This document shows positions 33,847 to 45,239 of a stretch of DNA of 64,000 bases, one piece after another. The DNA comes from Gadus chalcogrammus (taxonomy: Eukaryota; Chordata; Actinopteri; Gadiformes; Gadidae): NCBI RefSeq assembly GCF_026213295.1, contig NC_079431.1, forward strand, positions 13,010,299 to 13,074,298, in the 5' to 3' direction. The stretch's first letter is position 1, and every line of letters starts with the position of its first letter. The notes beneath the pieces were generated by a model that saw nothing but the letters and a program-made list of their open reading frames with translations, did not search any database and was not told the origin of the DNA. A program made the translations under genes and the position numbers.

Positions 33847-35261
33847 TATTGTTAAGTGAAGCCGAAATGCCCAGTGAAAAGAGGAGGATTCAGGAGAGAG
33901 AGAGACAACTAAAGGAGGCAGCAAAGAGGAGCACATCACTACATGGTTGGCTACGAAAAAGCCAAACAGCAGGTGGGACAGGTGAGACTTTGCATAGTGA
34001 TAAAAAATTATACTGTGTAGGCTAATTGATAAATTAATCAGACTCATATTTTAGCCTACTAATGGCAATTTTTCATAATTACATTACATTTAAGATGAGG
34101 AGCAGCCACAAGCCTCCAGACACTCGGAAAATGTGGACGTGGAGGAGGCACATAGGGCAGGTAGGCCTAAGTGCTGATCACCATATATGAGAGGACCATG
34201 CTAGAAAGTACAGGGTTAAAGAGCTGCATGCTAAATAATTGTAATCTAAAAAAAAACAGGCTATTTTAGAGATCCTTTCAAAGATCTTGCCTGAGCAGAA
34301 CATAAATACCACTGCTTCTAGTGGGCATTACAATAATAATAATAATGGTAATAACAATAATAATGGTAATGGTAATAACAATAATATGTCATTGGACAGA
34401 TGATGAGCCCAGTGCATCAGCTGCGTTCAGAGAGCCAGAGCCAATCCCAGATGAGATCAGGACAGACTGGGAAAGGAGAGATAAACAAGAGGATGAGATG
34501 AGGGAGAGGAGAACATCAGCAAGGGAGGATATTGAGATGAAGAGTGGGGCAGAATCCACAGATTTCGAATTTTTGCTGAGGTTGGCTAATCCCACAGATC
34601 CAGCTCATGTACAGAGCAGCAATCTAAAATACGATCAGACCTTCATCACATTTTCCAAAGCTGAAATACACTTCCCAATCAGCAAGAGAAGATGATGAAG
34701 TCCAGACCTTGGAGGAATATTACAGGGGAAGGACATACTATACCTTTCTGGACAGACTGAGACAGGAACTTGAGAGAAGATTTTACGGGGAAGGGAAGAC
34801 TCGGGACATTGTGATGTCACTGCAGACTCATTGACCCAGAGCAGTGGAAGGATATCGGCCAAGGTTTTGATACAGCACATTCACTATGTGAATTTTATGG
34901 ACTTCAGGGGGAAGACACCAACCTTCAAACAGAGTTGAGAGTCTTCCATGCATCGTACAAGTGTCCCAAGAGGACAGTCAAGTCTATGCTTGAAATATTC
35001 AAGGAACACGATGCTCACATCATATTCCCCACACTGTTCAAACTCATTAAAATATATGCCACTCTACCCGTCTCCACTGCAACGGTAGAACTTTCTTTCT
35101 CAAAGCTGAAGCTGGCAAAAACAAGGCTCCGAAATCAGTGTGGTCAAGAGCGGCTGTCTGACCTCCTCCTGCTGTCCATAGAGAAGGACATACCAATCGA
35201 CAAAGAAGAGGTTCTGAAGATTTTTATTGAAATGGCCCCTACTAGGCGGCTTCTGCTTTGA
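33847..35261 (+). pseudogene. hAT transposase (ZMYM1-like), internally deleted
   Basis: A first exon from ATG 33867 encodes a Lys/Glu-rich MPSEKRRIQERERQLKEAAK stretch. Small exons follow at 34096-34162 and 34395-34693. The last part, 34935-35261, encodes the hAT C-terminal dimerisation region (VSTATVELSFSKLKLAKTRL, then ERLSDLLLLSIEKD). The central catalytic region expected between them is missing, so this element could not move by itself. Similar C-terminal motifs occur at 57640-57690 in another element. Confidence 0.7.
34330..34386 (+). repeat. AAT/GGT-rich simple repeat
   Basis: Imperfect array of AATAATGGTAAT units inside the hAT element. Confidence 0.8.
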
Positions 35262-36349
35262 AGCTTTGCATTTTTAATATGTCAATTTGGAGAAACTTAT
35301 CAGTGACTTAATAGGATGTTGTTTAATTATGTTTGCGTTCATGTTATGTTCTTCTTCTTCAAGTCATGTTTTTCTGCATTATCGTTAGTAGTAGTTATTT
35401 CAGTGTTTTACTTATTTGTATTAATATATTAATAAAGACCCTGTTATTCTCAGTCCTTCATAAAGGCTGTGAGTTGTTGTTTTTTTGGGGAGGGGGGGGG
35501 GGGTGCCCTTTTTTCAGGTCAGAGCAACTGCCCCTCAAAATTCCTGTGCACGTCCCTGGTGTACATGCCCATAACTTTTAGGATTGATGAGTATTTGATC
35601 GTGAGAAAACATAGTTTTACCGCGAGTGAGTGTTTAAAAGAATGAATGAATGCGGGTTCGCGTGTGTGTATGTGTAAAATAATTAATGAATGTGGGCGTG
35701 CGTGTGTGTGTCCATCTGTTTAAACACACGCAAACTAAACAAGTAACGCATAATAAAGTCCATGTTAATGTATATTAACGGGGGGACACATGCATATTAG
35801 GAACACAAGTCGATAACGATAATGCATACAATACTGATAAGGAACGATGTTTATAATGTATTGCGTAGATCAGTAAATAGAACCACAGTTACCGCATATC
35901 ATATGTTATATCATATATGTTTTCTTTGCCGAAATTTATTTGAGGACTCAGTATTTCTGAAGTAGTGGAAGAAAACCTTATTCCATGTGTGAATTAGGCC
36001 ATATTATTTGTCCATAAACTCAGCCATTTGAAGTTTGAAATTAATGTGCATCTGTCTCATCGGAGACTGCAGACGCGCTGTCAAAATATCAACTCGTCAG
36101 ATTCAAATGCGCTCATGGCTTCTTAAAGGGGATGGGAGCTGGCACTCACATTGGTTTATTGCACGTTACGCCCAAACCACTCCTACGGCTAATTAGGCTA
36201 CTTCAGACCAACCCTTTTTAGATATGCGTCAGGCGCAAGAGTCATTTTCCACGCCGGTAAACTAGCGACATCGCCGTAGAACAGCCCACAATGCTACTTG
36301 CGCTTGGCGCTTCTCACTTGCGTTTCAGACCGTTAAAATAGGGCCCATA

Positions 36350-37590
36350 GTATGAGGAAAAAGGAGCAAAATCAACACAGGCACACTTGATGACTGAGTT
36401 TTCATATGTATGGTTAATAGCCCCCTATAGTTTGTTTCAATATGTTGACACTGTAGGCCTCTGTACACAGTTGTACATTTAATAAAATATGTATATTTTC
36501 ATTGATGGGGAAAATTCCATTTTACTTCCGACATCCCTTCCACAAACATTTAATTGAGAATCAGAAATCAACATCCAAACTTTTTTAATTAAGTGCCATT
36601 AACTCCAACATAAATTTTTCAGTTTCCAGAGTCCAGACGTGATGCAGGAGATGGGTGTAACTTAGCCAGTCTATTAGCCTTGTGAGATCATCCTGATCTT
36701 GCGAGTACACATACTGTTTCTTTCTGCATAATCATTCTCGTCCTGACCCGATTGAAAACCTCTTCCAAAAAATAAAAGGGAGGTTCCGCCAGTACTCCGG
36801 GAGCGAGTGTCAGTTGATGATAGCAAAGAAATACACCAGTCTGCCGATTTGAGAAATAACATGGCGGTGCCCGAAGAAGTTTTTTTAAACTGTTTATCCA
36901 AATTAAGAAAGAATAATGGTAAAAAGATTAACAGAATTCTGCACAGGCTTTTTCTTAGAGAATATGTTTTGTTTTACTTAAACCAGATACGGCAAGGGCA
37001 AAGAGAGCAAGAACAACACTTAGTTATTTTATCCATTTTATTTAAGAACATATGGCCTGACCATGTTTGGAAATCTAATGTTGTCCAACTAAGGCCAGAA
37101 AAATTCATAGCATAACATTTCTTTGAGGCATTTTGAATGGATTTGTTTTCACAAGCATTAATCTAAATTAAGGTTAAGTTATTGTGATAGACTGCGTTAG
37201 ATCTGGCACTGTTGTATCAGTGTCATGTGATTGACGGCAACGTGCTATTCATTTGACCGTAACCGAGTTAAGTGGATTGCATGGTTGTGAATAAATGAGT
37301 CCCCTCTGACGTTACTTCTTGTTTCAGTCTCCGTTATAGTAAGTAACAGACCAACTAGCCTATAATCAGTTAAACTTAGTTATATAAAAATATATATATG
37401 GTTACACGTGTTTACTCTTTGTATTGTACTATATTGCTGTTAGACTATGTCATATAGACATATTTTTGAGAACATTTTATGAAGAAAGATTGAAGTTGAT
37501 TGAAAATTTCAAGTTTATACTTGGATCCTCTAAGTTTTTCAGTGAAGCATCCATCTATACGTTAAATTAGCTCCCCCCTGTTAAGAGCAT
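36350..37590. other. intergenic and 5' flank of gene 7 unit
   Basis: 36350-37100 contains two short overlapping frames on opposite strands (36674-36901 -, 36807-37115 +) that I do not recognise. 37380-37560 is the upstream flank shared with genes 8 and 9 (TTACTCTTTGTATTGTAC, AGACATATTTTTGAGAACATTTTA). Confidence 0.45.
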
Positions 37591-37623
37591 GTGGAAGCTT
37601 CTCAATAGGCTTCTACAGTACGT

Positions 37624-37698
37624 TGAGTCAGGGTCATGAGTCAGTAGTTTGAACAATAGGGGCCGTCATGCAGTCTTTGGGTCTGTTCAGGTATAAAT
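37624..37698 (+). promoter_or_regulatory. gamma-M gene 7 proximal promoter (double TGAGTCA)
   Basis: TGAGTCA at 37624-37630 and 37637-37643, AACAATAG at 37652-37659 and TATAAAT at 37692-37698, with the same spacing as gene 6. Confidence 0.68.
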
Positions 37699-37773
37699 GT
37701 AGGGGCTTGACACAGGTAGAGCATCAGTTCACCAACCGATCTCTGAGAGACCTGAAAAACCAACACAGCCATC

Positions 37774-38549
37774 ATGATGGGCAAGGTATATATATATATA
37801 TATAGACACAGTATTAACGTAAATAATTGATTTGGGTTAATATGATATTGAAGCTATAGATTATAGCCAACAAGTCGCTTAAATTAAATTATAAACTAAG
37901 GCTGACAATTATTTTGTTTCAGATCACTTTCTACGAGGAGAAGAACTTCCAGGGTCGCTCCTATGAGTGCATGAGCGACTGCTCCGACATGTCCTCCTAC
38001 ATGAGCAGGTGCCAGTCCTGCAGGGTGGAGAGCGGCTGCTTCATGCTCTATGAGAGGAACAACTTCATGGGCCAGCAGTTCTTCATGAGGAGGGGAGAGT
38101 ACAACGACATGCACCGCATGCAGAGCATGGGAATGATGTTTGACAACATCAGGTCCTGCAGAATGATCCCCTTTGTAAGATAAATAGTTAAACTTTTACT
38201 CTGAATTAGTTTAACTGCTACATTTACTGTGTTGATGTCTCTGCTGACACTGTTTCTCTGAACCTCTGCAATACAGCACAGAGGCCAGTTCAGGATGAAG
38301 ATTTACGAGAGGGAGAACTTCGGTGGTCAGTCCAATGAGATGATGGACGACTGTGACAACATCCAGGATCGTTACCGCATGTCTGACTGCCAGTCCTGCA
38401 ACGTGATGGACGGACACTGGCTGATGTACGAGCAGCCCCAGTACAGAGGCAGGATGATGTACATGAGGCCCGGAGAGTACAGGAGCTTCAGGGATATGAT
38501 GAGCGGCCAGAGGTTCATGAGCATGAGGCGCATCACTGACATGTGTTAG
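37774..38549 (+). CDS. crygm: gamma-M crystallin 7 (three exons)
   Basis: Exon 1 is 37774-37785 (M M G K). Exon 2 is 37923-38174 (84 codons). Exon 3 is 38277-38549 (90 codons plus TAG), for 178 residues with introns of 137 and 102 bp. It is intact. Exon 2 differs from gene 3 mainly at NNFMGQQFF (Phe for Tyr). Exon 3 is of the gene 2/3 type, [10 protein letters not shown] and [10 protein letters not shown]. Stop codon and poly(A) region (AATAAA at 38560-38565) group it with the broken genes 5 and 6, so these three share a recent ancestor in the 3' part. Intron 1 begins with a short (TA)n run. Confidence 0.94.
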
Positions 38550-38565
38550 TTTCCTCATCAATAAA

Positions 38566-40014
38566 ACATGATCTAACTTACATTTGCTGGATTTGTTGCT
38601 GGTCATTATAACTTTATAGCACCTGACTATCGAAAATGAACCATAATATTCTGGAGTTAGCCATTCTGATTTAAATCATGCGAGTATTTAAATTATCTAT
38701 GTGAAAGTTACTACGGTAATATGGTAAATATTTATATGTTAATTTGACCATCTGTAAGGTAACAAGTATGGCGATATTGAGGTAGACAGCAAAACTTACC
38801 CAAACCCCAATATTGAATATCAATTAACAATATGCAATGCAGAACAATTTACCTATCGAATAAATAATGCATTAATTAGCAGGACATTTCAAACGTGTAA
38901 CTATCTTTTGATTGCATACTTGAATCAAACCTACTTTTAAAAAGTAGTGTTTGCTCGTTACTCGTTACTTCTTAAAAAAGTAATCTGTTACTTTACTTAG
39001 TTACCCTCTACGGGAACGTAACTTTTTACGGTACTTACTTTTATGTTACGTTTATTTTTCTCGACTTTGGGCAGAACAGAATATCTGTTCTTAAATGTGG
39101 AGTCCTTCATAAAGTTCTATCGAGGACATAAGTTATTTATTTTGTGGTCATTATTATTAAAAACTGCCACAAACAGAGCACTTGACAAGAAAACATTGGG
39201 CCATTAATGGCTTCAGCACCACCACTAAAGCCCAATGATAAAATAACGAATAACATAGCCTCGATACATCTTATGGGCTCATAGGTGAACACAAAATATA
39301 TAAGGGTTTATTTTATAGCCATACACTCTTTTATTAAACAGGCTACCCTGAAATTGGGGCAAAGCTAGTACAAATCGTATCAATAGGCTCCTTCGGAACA
39401 ACGTGATGAAAACCTTAAAACGGCTCATATGTCTCAAAATCAAACATGCCTCATCTAAATTCAACCAAAAAATTAATAATTTCAAATTGTTATTCTTTTT
39501 TATGTCGCTTGATGTAGATGGCTTGTGTATATGAATTAAAATGGCATAATACATTTTGGCATGGACAGGCATAATACAGCTTGGCTTAGACATTTTAGCA
39601 TGAATAAAATCAACCACAACTTAAAGCATCCCGTTATCGGTATCGGTAAGTATTGTGGCGACTGTGGGTGTGGTCGCCGTGTTCAGCGTGCCGAAAGGGA
39701 TCCTAAAATCTCACTTGTTTTGCTGCCACTCATATTAAAGACACTCACAAATAACTGGCTTTGATAGCTGATGACTATAAGAAAGAATGTGGATGTGGGA
39801 CATAAACTAGTGGTGTCAAAGTGATGTTTGTGAAGTGAAACATTAATCAAACCATGTTCATCCCTCTTTCTTTCTACTAGGCCCATGTCTAGTGAAACAT
39901 TACTCAAACAATGTACGTCCCTCTTTCTACTATGATCATGGCTATGCCTTGCCTGCTACTCCTAATACTGTTAAGGCCAAAGTAAATGATTAATTTGGCA
40001 CCAGTGCAAAGTCT
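38566..40014. other. 3' flank of gene 7 and repeat remnants, no gene
   Basis: 38600-38930 is the unit's shared 3' flank. 38936-39060 (AAGTAGTGTTTGCTCGTTAC, AGTAATCTGTTACTTTACTTAG) resembles a common fish repeat rich in GTTACTTT words. 39832-39930 has a short imperfect tandem duplication (GTGAAACATTA(A/C)TCAAAC). No supported coding sequence. Confidence 0.45.
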
Positions 40015-41620
40015 GGAGCGAGAAAAGAAGAATGCCATGTCCAGAGAAAAGAGGGAAAAGACCACAGTGAAGGGTCTTTTGGGAGATTTGAGGGAAAATA
40101 ACCTCATTAATGAAGATTTAAGTTAGAAGCTTGCATTCTACTCAGGTAAGCACTTTGAAATTCATGTACATGTTATTGTTACTCTCTTCATTTAACTCCT
40201 TGGTTATTATCTGAAGGGGACTTATCCATCTTTACTCATAGCATTTCAGATCTTAAGATGGACTTTGTGGCAAAGCAGGGCAATGAGTACACACAGGACT
40301 GCAGAGAGTTTGCACTCTCGCTCCATCTACATGGTTCAAAGGCATACAAATACCTCAGAGCGACTCAACATTTTCCCCTCCCACATCCACAAACATTACA
40401 AAGCATTGGAAAGTACTGATGCCAACACGTTATAGCTTCTTCTCAATATTTTTTCAGGTAGCTGCGTTCAGTGGATGCCAAGCCTGTCCTGAACAAGATG
40501 ATGCTGGATATGCTAGAGAGAAGATGCCAGGGAGACCCGGCTAAATAGGGATGTGTTTCACTCATGTTGGATGCCATGTCCATCAAAAAACATGTGCAAT
40601 ATAATCCACTTACCGAGTCAATGTCTGGTTTTGTAGACATGGGTGATGGAAGCAATGAGACTGATGTTGTATTTGAGGCTCTTGTGTATGGTGGTTGGCC
40701 TACAAGGACATTGGAAGGCTCCCATTGCATACTTCATGACCATGTCTCTCTCTCCAGAACCACTGGGGGTCCTTCTCAGTCAGGCTTTGGAGGAGCTGCA
40801 AGCACTGGGCATTCGGTTGGTATGTCTAACAATGGATGGGCATTCCTCCAATGTCAGCATATTCAACCAACTTGGGTGTGAGCTGAAGGGGGACCCACGA
40901 AAGCCGCTTCAAACCAGTTTCCCACATCCGGTGTCTGGGGAGAAAGTATTTGTAATGATGGATGCTTGCCACATGCTCAAGTTGGCATGTAATATGTTGC
41001 AGGTAAATGATGATCGTTGTAGACCTTTTTGCACAATTTATGCCTCTGCTACTAAAAGTTATCTAAATATTTTGGTCCGTCCATTTGCACTGTTATGGCT
41101 GGATGTGATGATCATCATTTTGCTGTTTGTACTTGTTTGAGGAGTGACTGATTCTAACTCTGCAGGCATACAGTCCAATTGCGAAGACCACCGGACAGAT
41201 CCATTGGAGGTATCAATCGTCGCCATGATCGCGTCAGTAACTGTTAAATTTACTGTGCACAATGAGGGATCTTTGCTACTCTCAGTTTAAGGACTGTGAG
41301 GCAACAGCAGAATTATTTGAGTTAATACAATTAGTGATTATAGAACCAAGTACCTGTTTCTTCTTTTTAAACTATTGCATGCCCGTTCATACATTGAAGG
41401 GGTAAAGCTCTGTGAAATTTCCTGTAGTACAAAAAAGACCTATGGAGAGAAGGAAGTCTAGAAAATACTAATACTTGCATGTTTATTTGCATGTTGAGCA
41501 CAGTTTAGAAATATGTACCTGATACCTTATGATTTACATAACGATATGTGTTTATAGATAATTGACAGGCTGTTTGATACAATGAATGGACGCGATCCTC
41601 GTGCCAAAGGATACAAGGTA
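40015..41620 (+). pseudogene. P-element / THAP9-type transposase, degenerate, intron-containing
   Basis: Exon-like blocks are in the usual order: a coiled-coil block (REKTTVKGLLGDLRENNLIN) at 40040-40110; FALSLHLHGSKAYKYLR at 40307-40360; MLDAMSIKKHVQYNPLTESM near 40563-40625, with the first acidic residue of the RNase-H-like core; VGLQGHWKAPIAYF near 40695; LTMDGHSSNVSIFNQLGCEL near 40827-40890, with the second; QTSFPHPVSGEKVFVMMDACHMLKLA near 40910-40990. IHWRYQS near 41200 and RLFDTMNGRDPRAKGYK at 41569-41617 follow. A stop near 40543 and a frame change near 40685 kill it. P-type elements in fish are known; this copy is fossil. Confidence 0.8.
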
Positions 41621-43200
41621 GGTATTGGTAGGTAATTTAGTGTTGTGCATGGGTTACATTTTTCCATGTGTTCCGTTGTTCCAAGTTATTGTTCCAAGTT
41701 ATTGTTCCATTGTCTACAAGAATGGGTCATGGCACATTACCGATGGATGTGATGGAAACTTCAATTACGGCTTTGAATGAACAAAATCCCATGGTGCTTT
41801 GTTGGGGTGTCTTGTTTGGCCATGATCAGAGTATGATCCTTGATATTTTTTACATTCACATTGCCTTGCATAAACTACATTGTTCAGTCTGCATTTACCC
41901 TGGCTGCTTTTTATTGTATTTTGTATTCCCCTCGTTCTGGTCTCCTGTATCAATTCCCACCTGCAAACTCATTTTAGGCAAAGTATAAGACAGTATAATT
42001 GTAGCCATGAATAAGTCATTCAAGTAACAATATTCAAGTACTAACATTGATGGGTAAGACCGAATTTGGTTTTATTCTGAAACCAGTGAAGCAGATTGGT
42101 GGTTTTAGCTGATATAAAAACGTTCAGGTGTTTATATAAGTTTATGTTTAAGTATTTGGCAGATGCTTTTTTCCCAAGCGAAATACATAAAAAATACATA
42201 TAAAACAATCACTGTAAACATTATAATCATTTAAGGAAAGAATGTTATTACAAGTAATTACAAAATATCAATACTAAGTGTCAAGACAGAATAAACTCTG
42301 CTGCTGCAGCAAAAGTCAGATATGGTGTACGTATAAGGTCCCCAAGATATGTATAGATATCTAATGTATTCATACATTGTTTATGTAGGATATATATGTA
42401 TATATAGCCTAATCATATATTGTTTCTTCAACTTAAAAATAGCCAACCGTTTTTTTCCTGGGATTATGTTCCCAGTTTTGATCTCGGACGTCTGGTCACT
42501 TATAGCATATCTGAATATTCTATTACTGTTAAGCCAACTATGAATAATAAAACACGCCAAATCATATGCCCTTTATAATAGCTACATGTATGCCAAAAAC
42601 CTGCGTGATCCAAGATGGCGGCCCTGCGTCTCGTCAGCGCCAGAAGGCAGTAGCGTTCGATGCTCCGTCTATGACACAGGATGTCTTATGAACTCTATAT
42701 CATTTTTGTAACCAAAAAATTAAAAACCAAATACACAAATAGGCATGTAAACAAATGGGAAATAATGATCTTACTCAATTTATGTTGAGTTGCAATCTGT
42801 AGTATTAGGGAATACTAATTTCCTTCCTCAAACACTGCAAATGAAAATCGTCATTATACCTTACCAACAACTAAATCAAATCAACACACAACACAAAAAC
42901 AATACAAACCATTTGCATACAGATTACTTTATATCGTTAAAACCAATCATCAACGCATGTTTTAGGAATAATTTAGATAAATGTTAGTATCCAAGGATTC
43001 ATTCTCTGACAAATATTTAAAAAAATATGTGGTTACATGTATTTACTCTTTGTATTGTACCTTTTGCTGTTAAACATATAGCATTTAGACATATTTTTTA
43101 GAACATTTTACAAAGAAAGATTAAAAATGATTTAAAATTTTCAAGTTCATATATCTTTAAGTGAAGCATCCATCTATACATTAAATCAAGCCTATTATGA
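41621..43200. other. intergenic and 5' flank of gene 8 unit
   Basis: 42148-42185 holds a decayed copy of the TTTAGCAGACGCTTTTATCC-like motif (AGTATTTGGCAGATGCTTTT). 42700-42960 and 43030-43160 match flanks of genes 6, 7 and 9. 42590-42690 is a GC-richer patch of unknown nature. No gene supported. Confidence 0.45.
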
Positions 43201-43250
43201 TCATGTGGAAGCTTCTCAATGGGCTTCTACTGTACGTTACGTCAGGGTCA

Positions 43251-43312
43251 TGAGTCAGTAGTTTGAACAATAGGGGCCTTCATGCAGTCTTTGGGTCTGT
43301 TCAGGTATAAAT
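43251..43312 (+). promoter_or_regulatory. gamma-M gene 8 proximal promoter (one TGAGTCA lost)
   Basis: TGAGTCA at 43251-43257, AACAATAG at 43266-43273 and TATAAAT at 43306-43312. The upstream partner site reads TTACGTCA (43237-43244), which is CRE-like rather than TRE-like. Confidence 0.65.
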
Positions 43313-43387
43313 ATAGGGGCTTGAAACTGGTAGACCAACAGTTCACCAACCGATCTCTGAGAGGCCTGAAAAATCAACGCAGCCATC

Positions 43388-44137
43388 ATGATGGGCAAGG
43401 TATATACTGTCTATAGCGTATTAACGTAAATGATTAATTTGCGTTAATATAATGACATGATACAGATTAAGCCAACCAGTGCCATTAAAGCCACATTATT
43501 TTTGTTTCAGATCACTTTCTACGAGGAGAAGAACTTCCAGGGTCGCTCCTATGAGTGCATGAGCGACTGCTCCGACATGTCCTCCTACATGAGCAGGTGC
43601 CAGTCCTGCAGGGTGGAGAGCGGCTGCTTCATGCTCTATGAGAAAAACAACTACATGGGCCAGCAGTTCTTCATGAGGAGGGGAGAGTACAACGACATGC
43701 ACCGCATGCAGAGCATGGGAATGATGTTTGACAACATCAGGTCCTGCAGAATGATCCCCTTTGTAAGAGAAATAGTTCAACTTTTACACTGAACTAGTTC
43801 AATTATTATATTGACTGTGTTGATGACTCTGCTGACACTGTTTCTCTGAACCTCTGCATTACAGCACAGAGGCCAGTTCAGGATGAAGATCTACGAGAGG
43901 GAGAACTTCGGTGGTCAGTTCAATGAGATGATGGACGACTGTGACAACATCCAGGATCGTTACCGCATGTCCGACTGCCAGTCCTGCCATGTGATGGACG
44001 GACACTGGCTGATGTACGAGCAGCCCCACTACAAGGGAAGGATGATGTACATGAGGCCCGGAGAGTACAGGAGCTTCAGGGATATGATGAGCTGCCAGAG
44101 GTACATGAGCATGAGGCGTATCACTGACATGTGTTAA
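43388..44137 (+). CDS. crygm: gamma-M crystallin 8 (three exons)
   Basis: Exon 1 is 43388-43399 (M M G K). Exon 2 is 43511-43762 (84 codons). Exon 3 is 43865-44137 (90 codons plus TAA), for 178 residues with introns of 111 and 102 bp. It is nearly identical to gene 9 through exon 2, intron 2 and exon 3, sharing [17 protein letters not shown] and MMSCQR (a cysteine in place of Gly, seen only in these two). AATAAA is at 44149-44154. It is intact, and with gene 9 forms the youngest intact pair in the array, now separated by about 14 kb of inserted elements. Confidence 0.94.
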
Positions 44138-44154
44138 GTTTTCTCATCAATAAA

Positions 44155-44380
44155 ACATGATCTGACTGAAATGTGCTGGATTTCTTGCTGCTAATTACAA
44201 CTTCATATCACCTAACTATCCAAAAAAATTACTGTAGATAGCCATTATGATTAAAATCATGTGATGGTATCTTAAAGGATATGGGGTACAAAAGTAATTG
44301 CAATACAAAACATATTTTGGTATTTACATTATCTAGGTGAAAGTTACCATTGTAATATGGTGAATAAATATAGTCCTCTC
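44155..44380 (+). repeat. 3' flank of gene 8 unit, cut by insertions
   Basis: Matches 59259-59490 after gene 9 closely until GGTGAATAAATATA at about 44374, where a LINE fragment takes over. The break point is therefore visible by comparison. Confidence 0.7.
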
Positions 44381-44479
44381 ACATAGCACTCTAGAACAGC
44401 CACGTCAGAGTTACAGACCAAATAGTGTGAATATACACAATCTTGTACCTATCAACCCTCATTGTTCACTCACTAAATA

Positions 44480-44850
44480 TCCCCCCTCTGTTATAAATTC
44501 TGTTGATTTAAAATCACTGCAAAAGTTTCACTGAAATGATGGCTTTAAACTATTACATTTCAATATTAGGAGTCTGCCACCTAAGCTTGACTATCCTGAA
44601 GAATTGATGAATGGAGCTCCCCCTGATTTGTTGGTGATTTCAGAATCCTGGCTCTCGGGAGAATCCCAGATAAAGATATAGCCATTAATGGTTGTAATGT
44701 TCTTAGACTGGTTAGAAAAGCAAAAGGAGGTGGAGTTGTTATTTATGTTAAAGATGATTTAGCATCGCGTATAATTACAGCCTCCTTCATGCCCAAACAC
44801 TTTGAGTTCATTCTACTGGACGTCTGCTTGGGGGTTGATGTCCATATAAT
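44480..44850 (+). mobile_element. LINE endonuclease-domain fragment
   Basis: In broken frames the sequence encodes LLVISESWLSG, AINGCNVLRLVRKAKGGGVV and IYVKDDLASR, the AP-endonuclease region of a LINE ORF2. It has no reverse transcriptase behind it. Confidence 0.65.
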
Positions 44851-44865
44851 TAGAATTAAAATTTG

Positions 44866-44905
44866 GGCATTTAGCAGACGCTTTTATCCAAAGCGACTTA
44901 AATCG
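44866..44905 (+). repeat. fish interspersed motif, best copy
   Basis: GGGCATTTAGCAGACGCTTT then TATCCAAAGCGACTTAAAT, close to the usual form of the motif also found in intron 1 of gamma-M gene 1. Confidence 0.65.
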
Positions 44906-45239
44906 GTTGGAATTTATCGTCCACCCTCTGCACTAGGGCTGTCACTTTTCAAAATAAATATAAATATTCCCCAAGTCATCTTGAAAGTGGTGTCTGGAAA
45001 GGTTTGGGTTCTTCACCGTAGATGGTAAAAACTCAGACAAAGGCCGTTGCCGACTTCGCAAAAAATAGTTTGACATCCAATCTCCACGCGCACCGGTCGA
45101 GGTACCATCCAAATGAGGCAGCGGAGTCGGAGGCTCAACAGACGGCCACAGCATCAGCAGGCGCCAACATCGCATGACTACTATGCTCCAGCTCCACAAC
45201 CGGTCGGCACCTTGTCAGGTGCACGTGAAAAGGCCTTCA

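Larger units (their letters stand above)
30208..35558 (+). mobile_element. hAT transposon with transposase remnant, 8-bp TSD, proven empty site
   Basis: Inverted termini CAGGGACGTGCACAGG are identical over 16 bases. The TSD GTGTACAT is at 30200-30207 and 35559-35566. Copy 1 of the host element (near 22170) has a single GTGTACAT at this place, which is the pre-insertion state. Inside are transposase fragments (33847-35261) and a complete younger insert (30321-33222). Confidence 0.92.
29241..36346 (+). mobile_element. GGGCCCTAT-type DNA transposon, copy 2, carrying nested inserts
   Basis: The left end is GTGCCCTATCTTGCATCCGG. The right end, inverted, is GGGCCCTATTTTAACGGTCT. The flanking 3-bp repeat is ATA (29238-29240 and 36347-36349). 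Only about nine terminal bases are shared between the two ends, so the inverted repeats are short. After removing the inserts at 29473-29972 and 30208-35558 about 1.25 kb of element remains, without a transposase. Copies 1 and 3 confirm the consensus. A 3-bp TSD suggests PIF/Harbinger, but this is inference. Confidence 0.7.

Noticed and set aside
33847..35261. Domesticated ZMYM1-like host gene
   Set aside because: The sequence sits between transposon inverted repeats with a clean TSD, and its catalytic region is deleted.
35486..35512. G-run as possible G-quadruplex regulator
   Set aside because: It lies near the end of a dead hAT and its length is likely a sequencing uncertainty; no promoter nearby.
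36674..37115. Overlapping short frames on both strands as a gene
   Set aside because: No recognisable domain, no splice or promoter support, and no matching copy elsewhere in the window.
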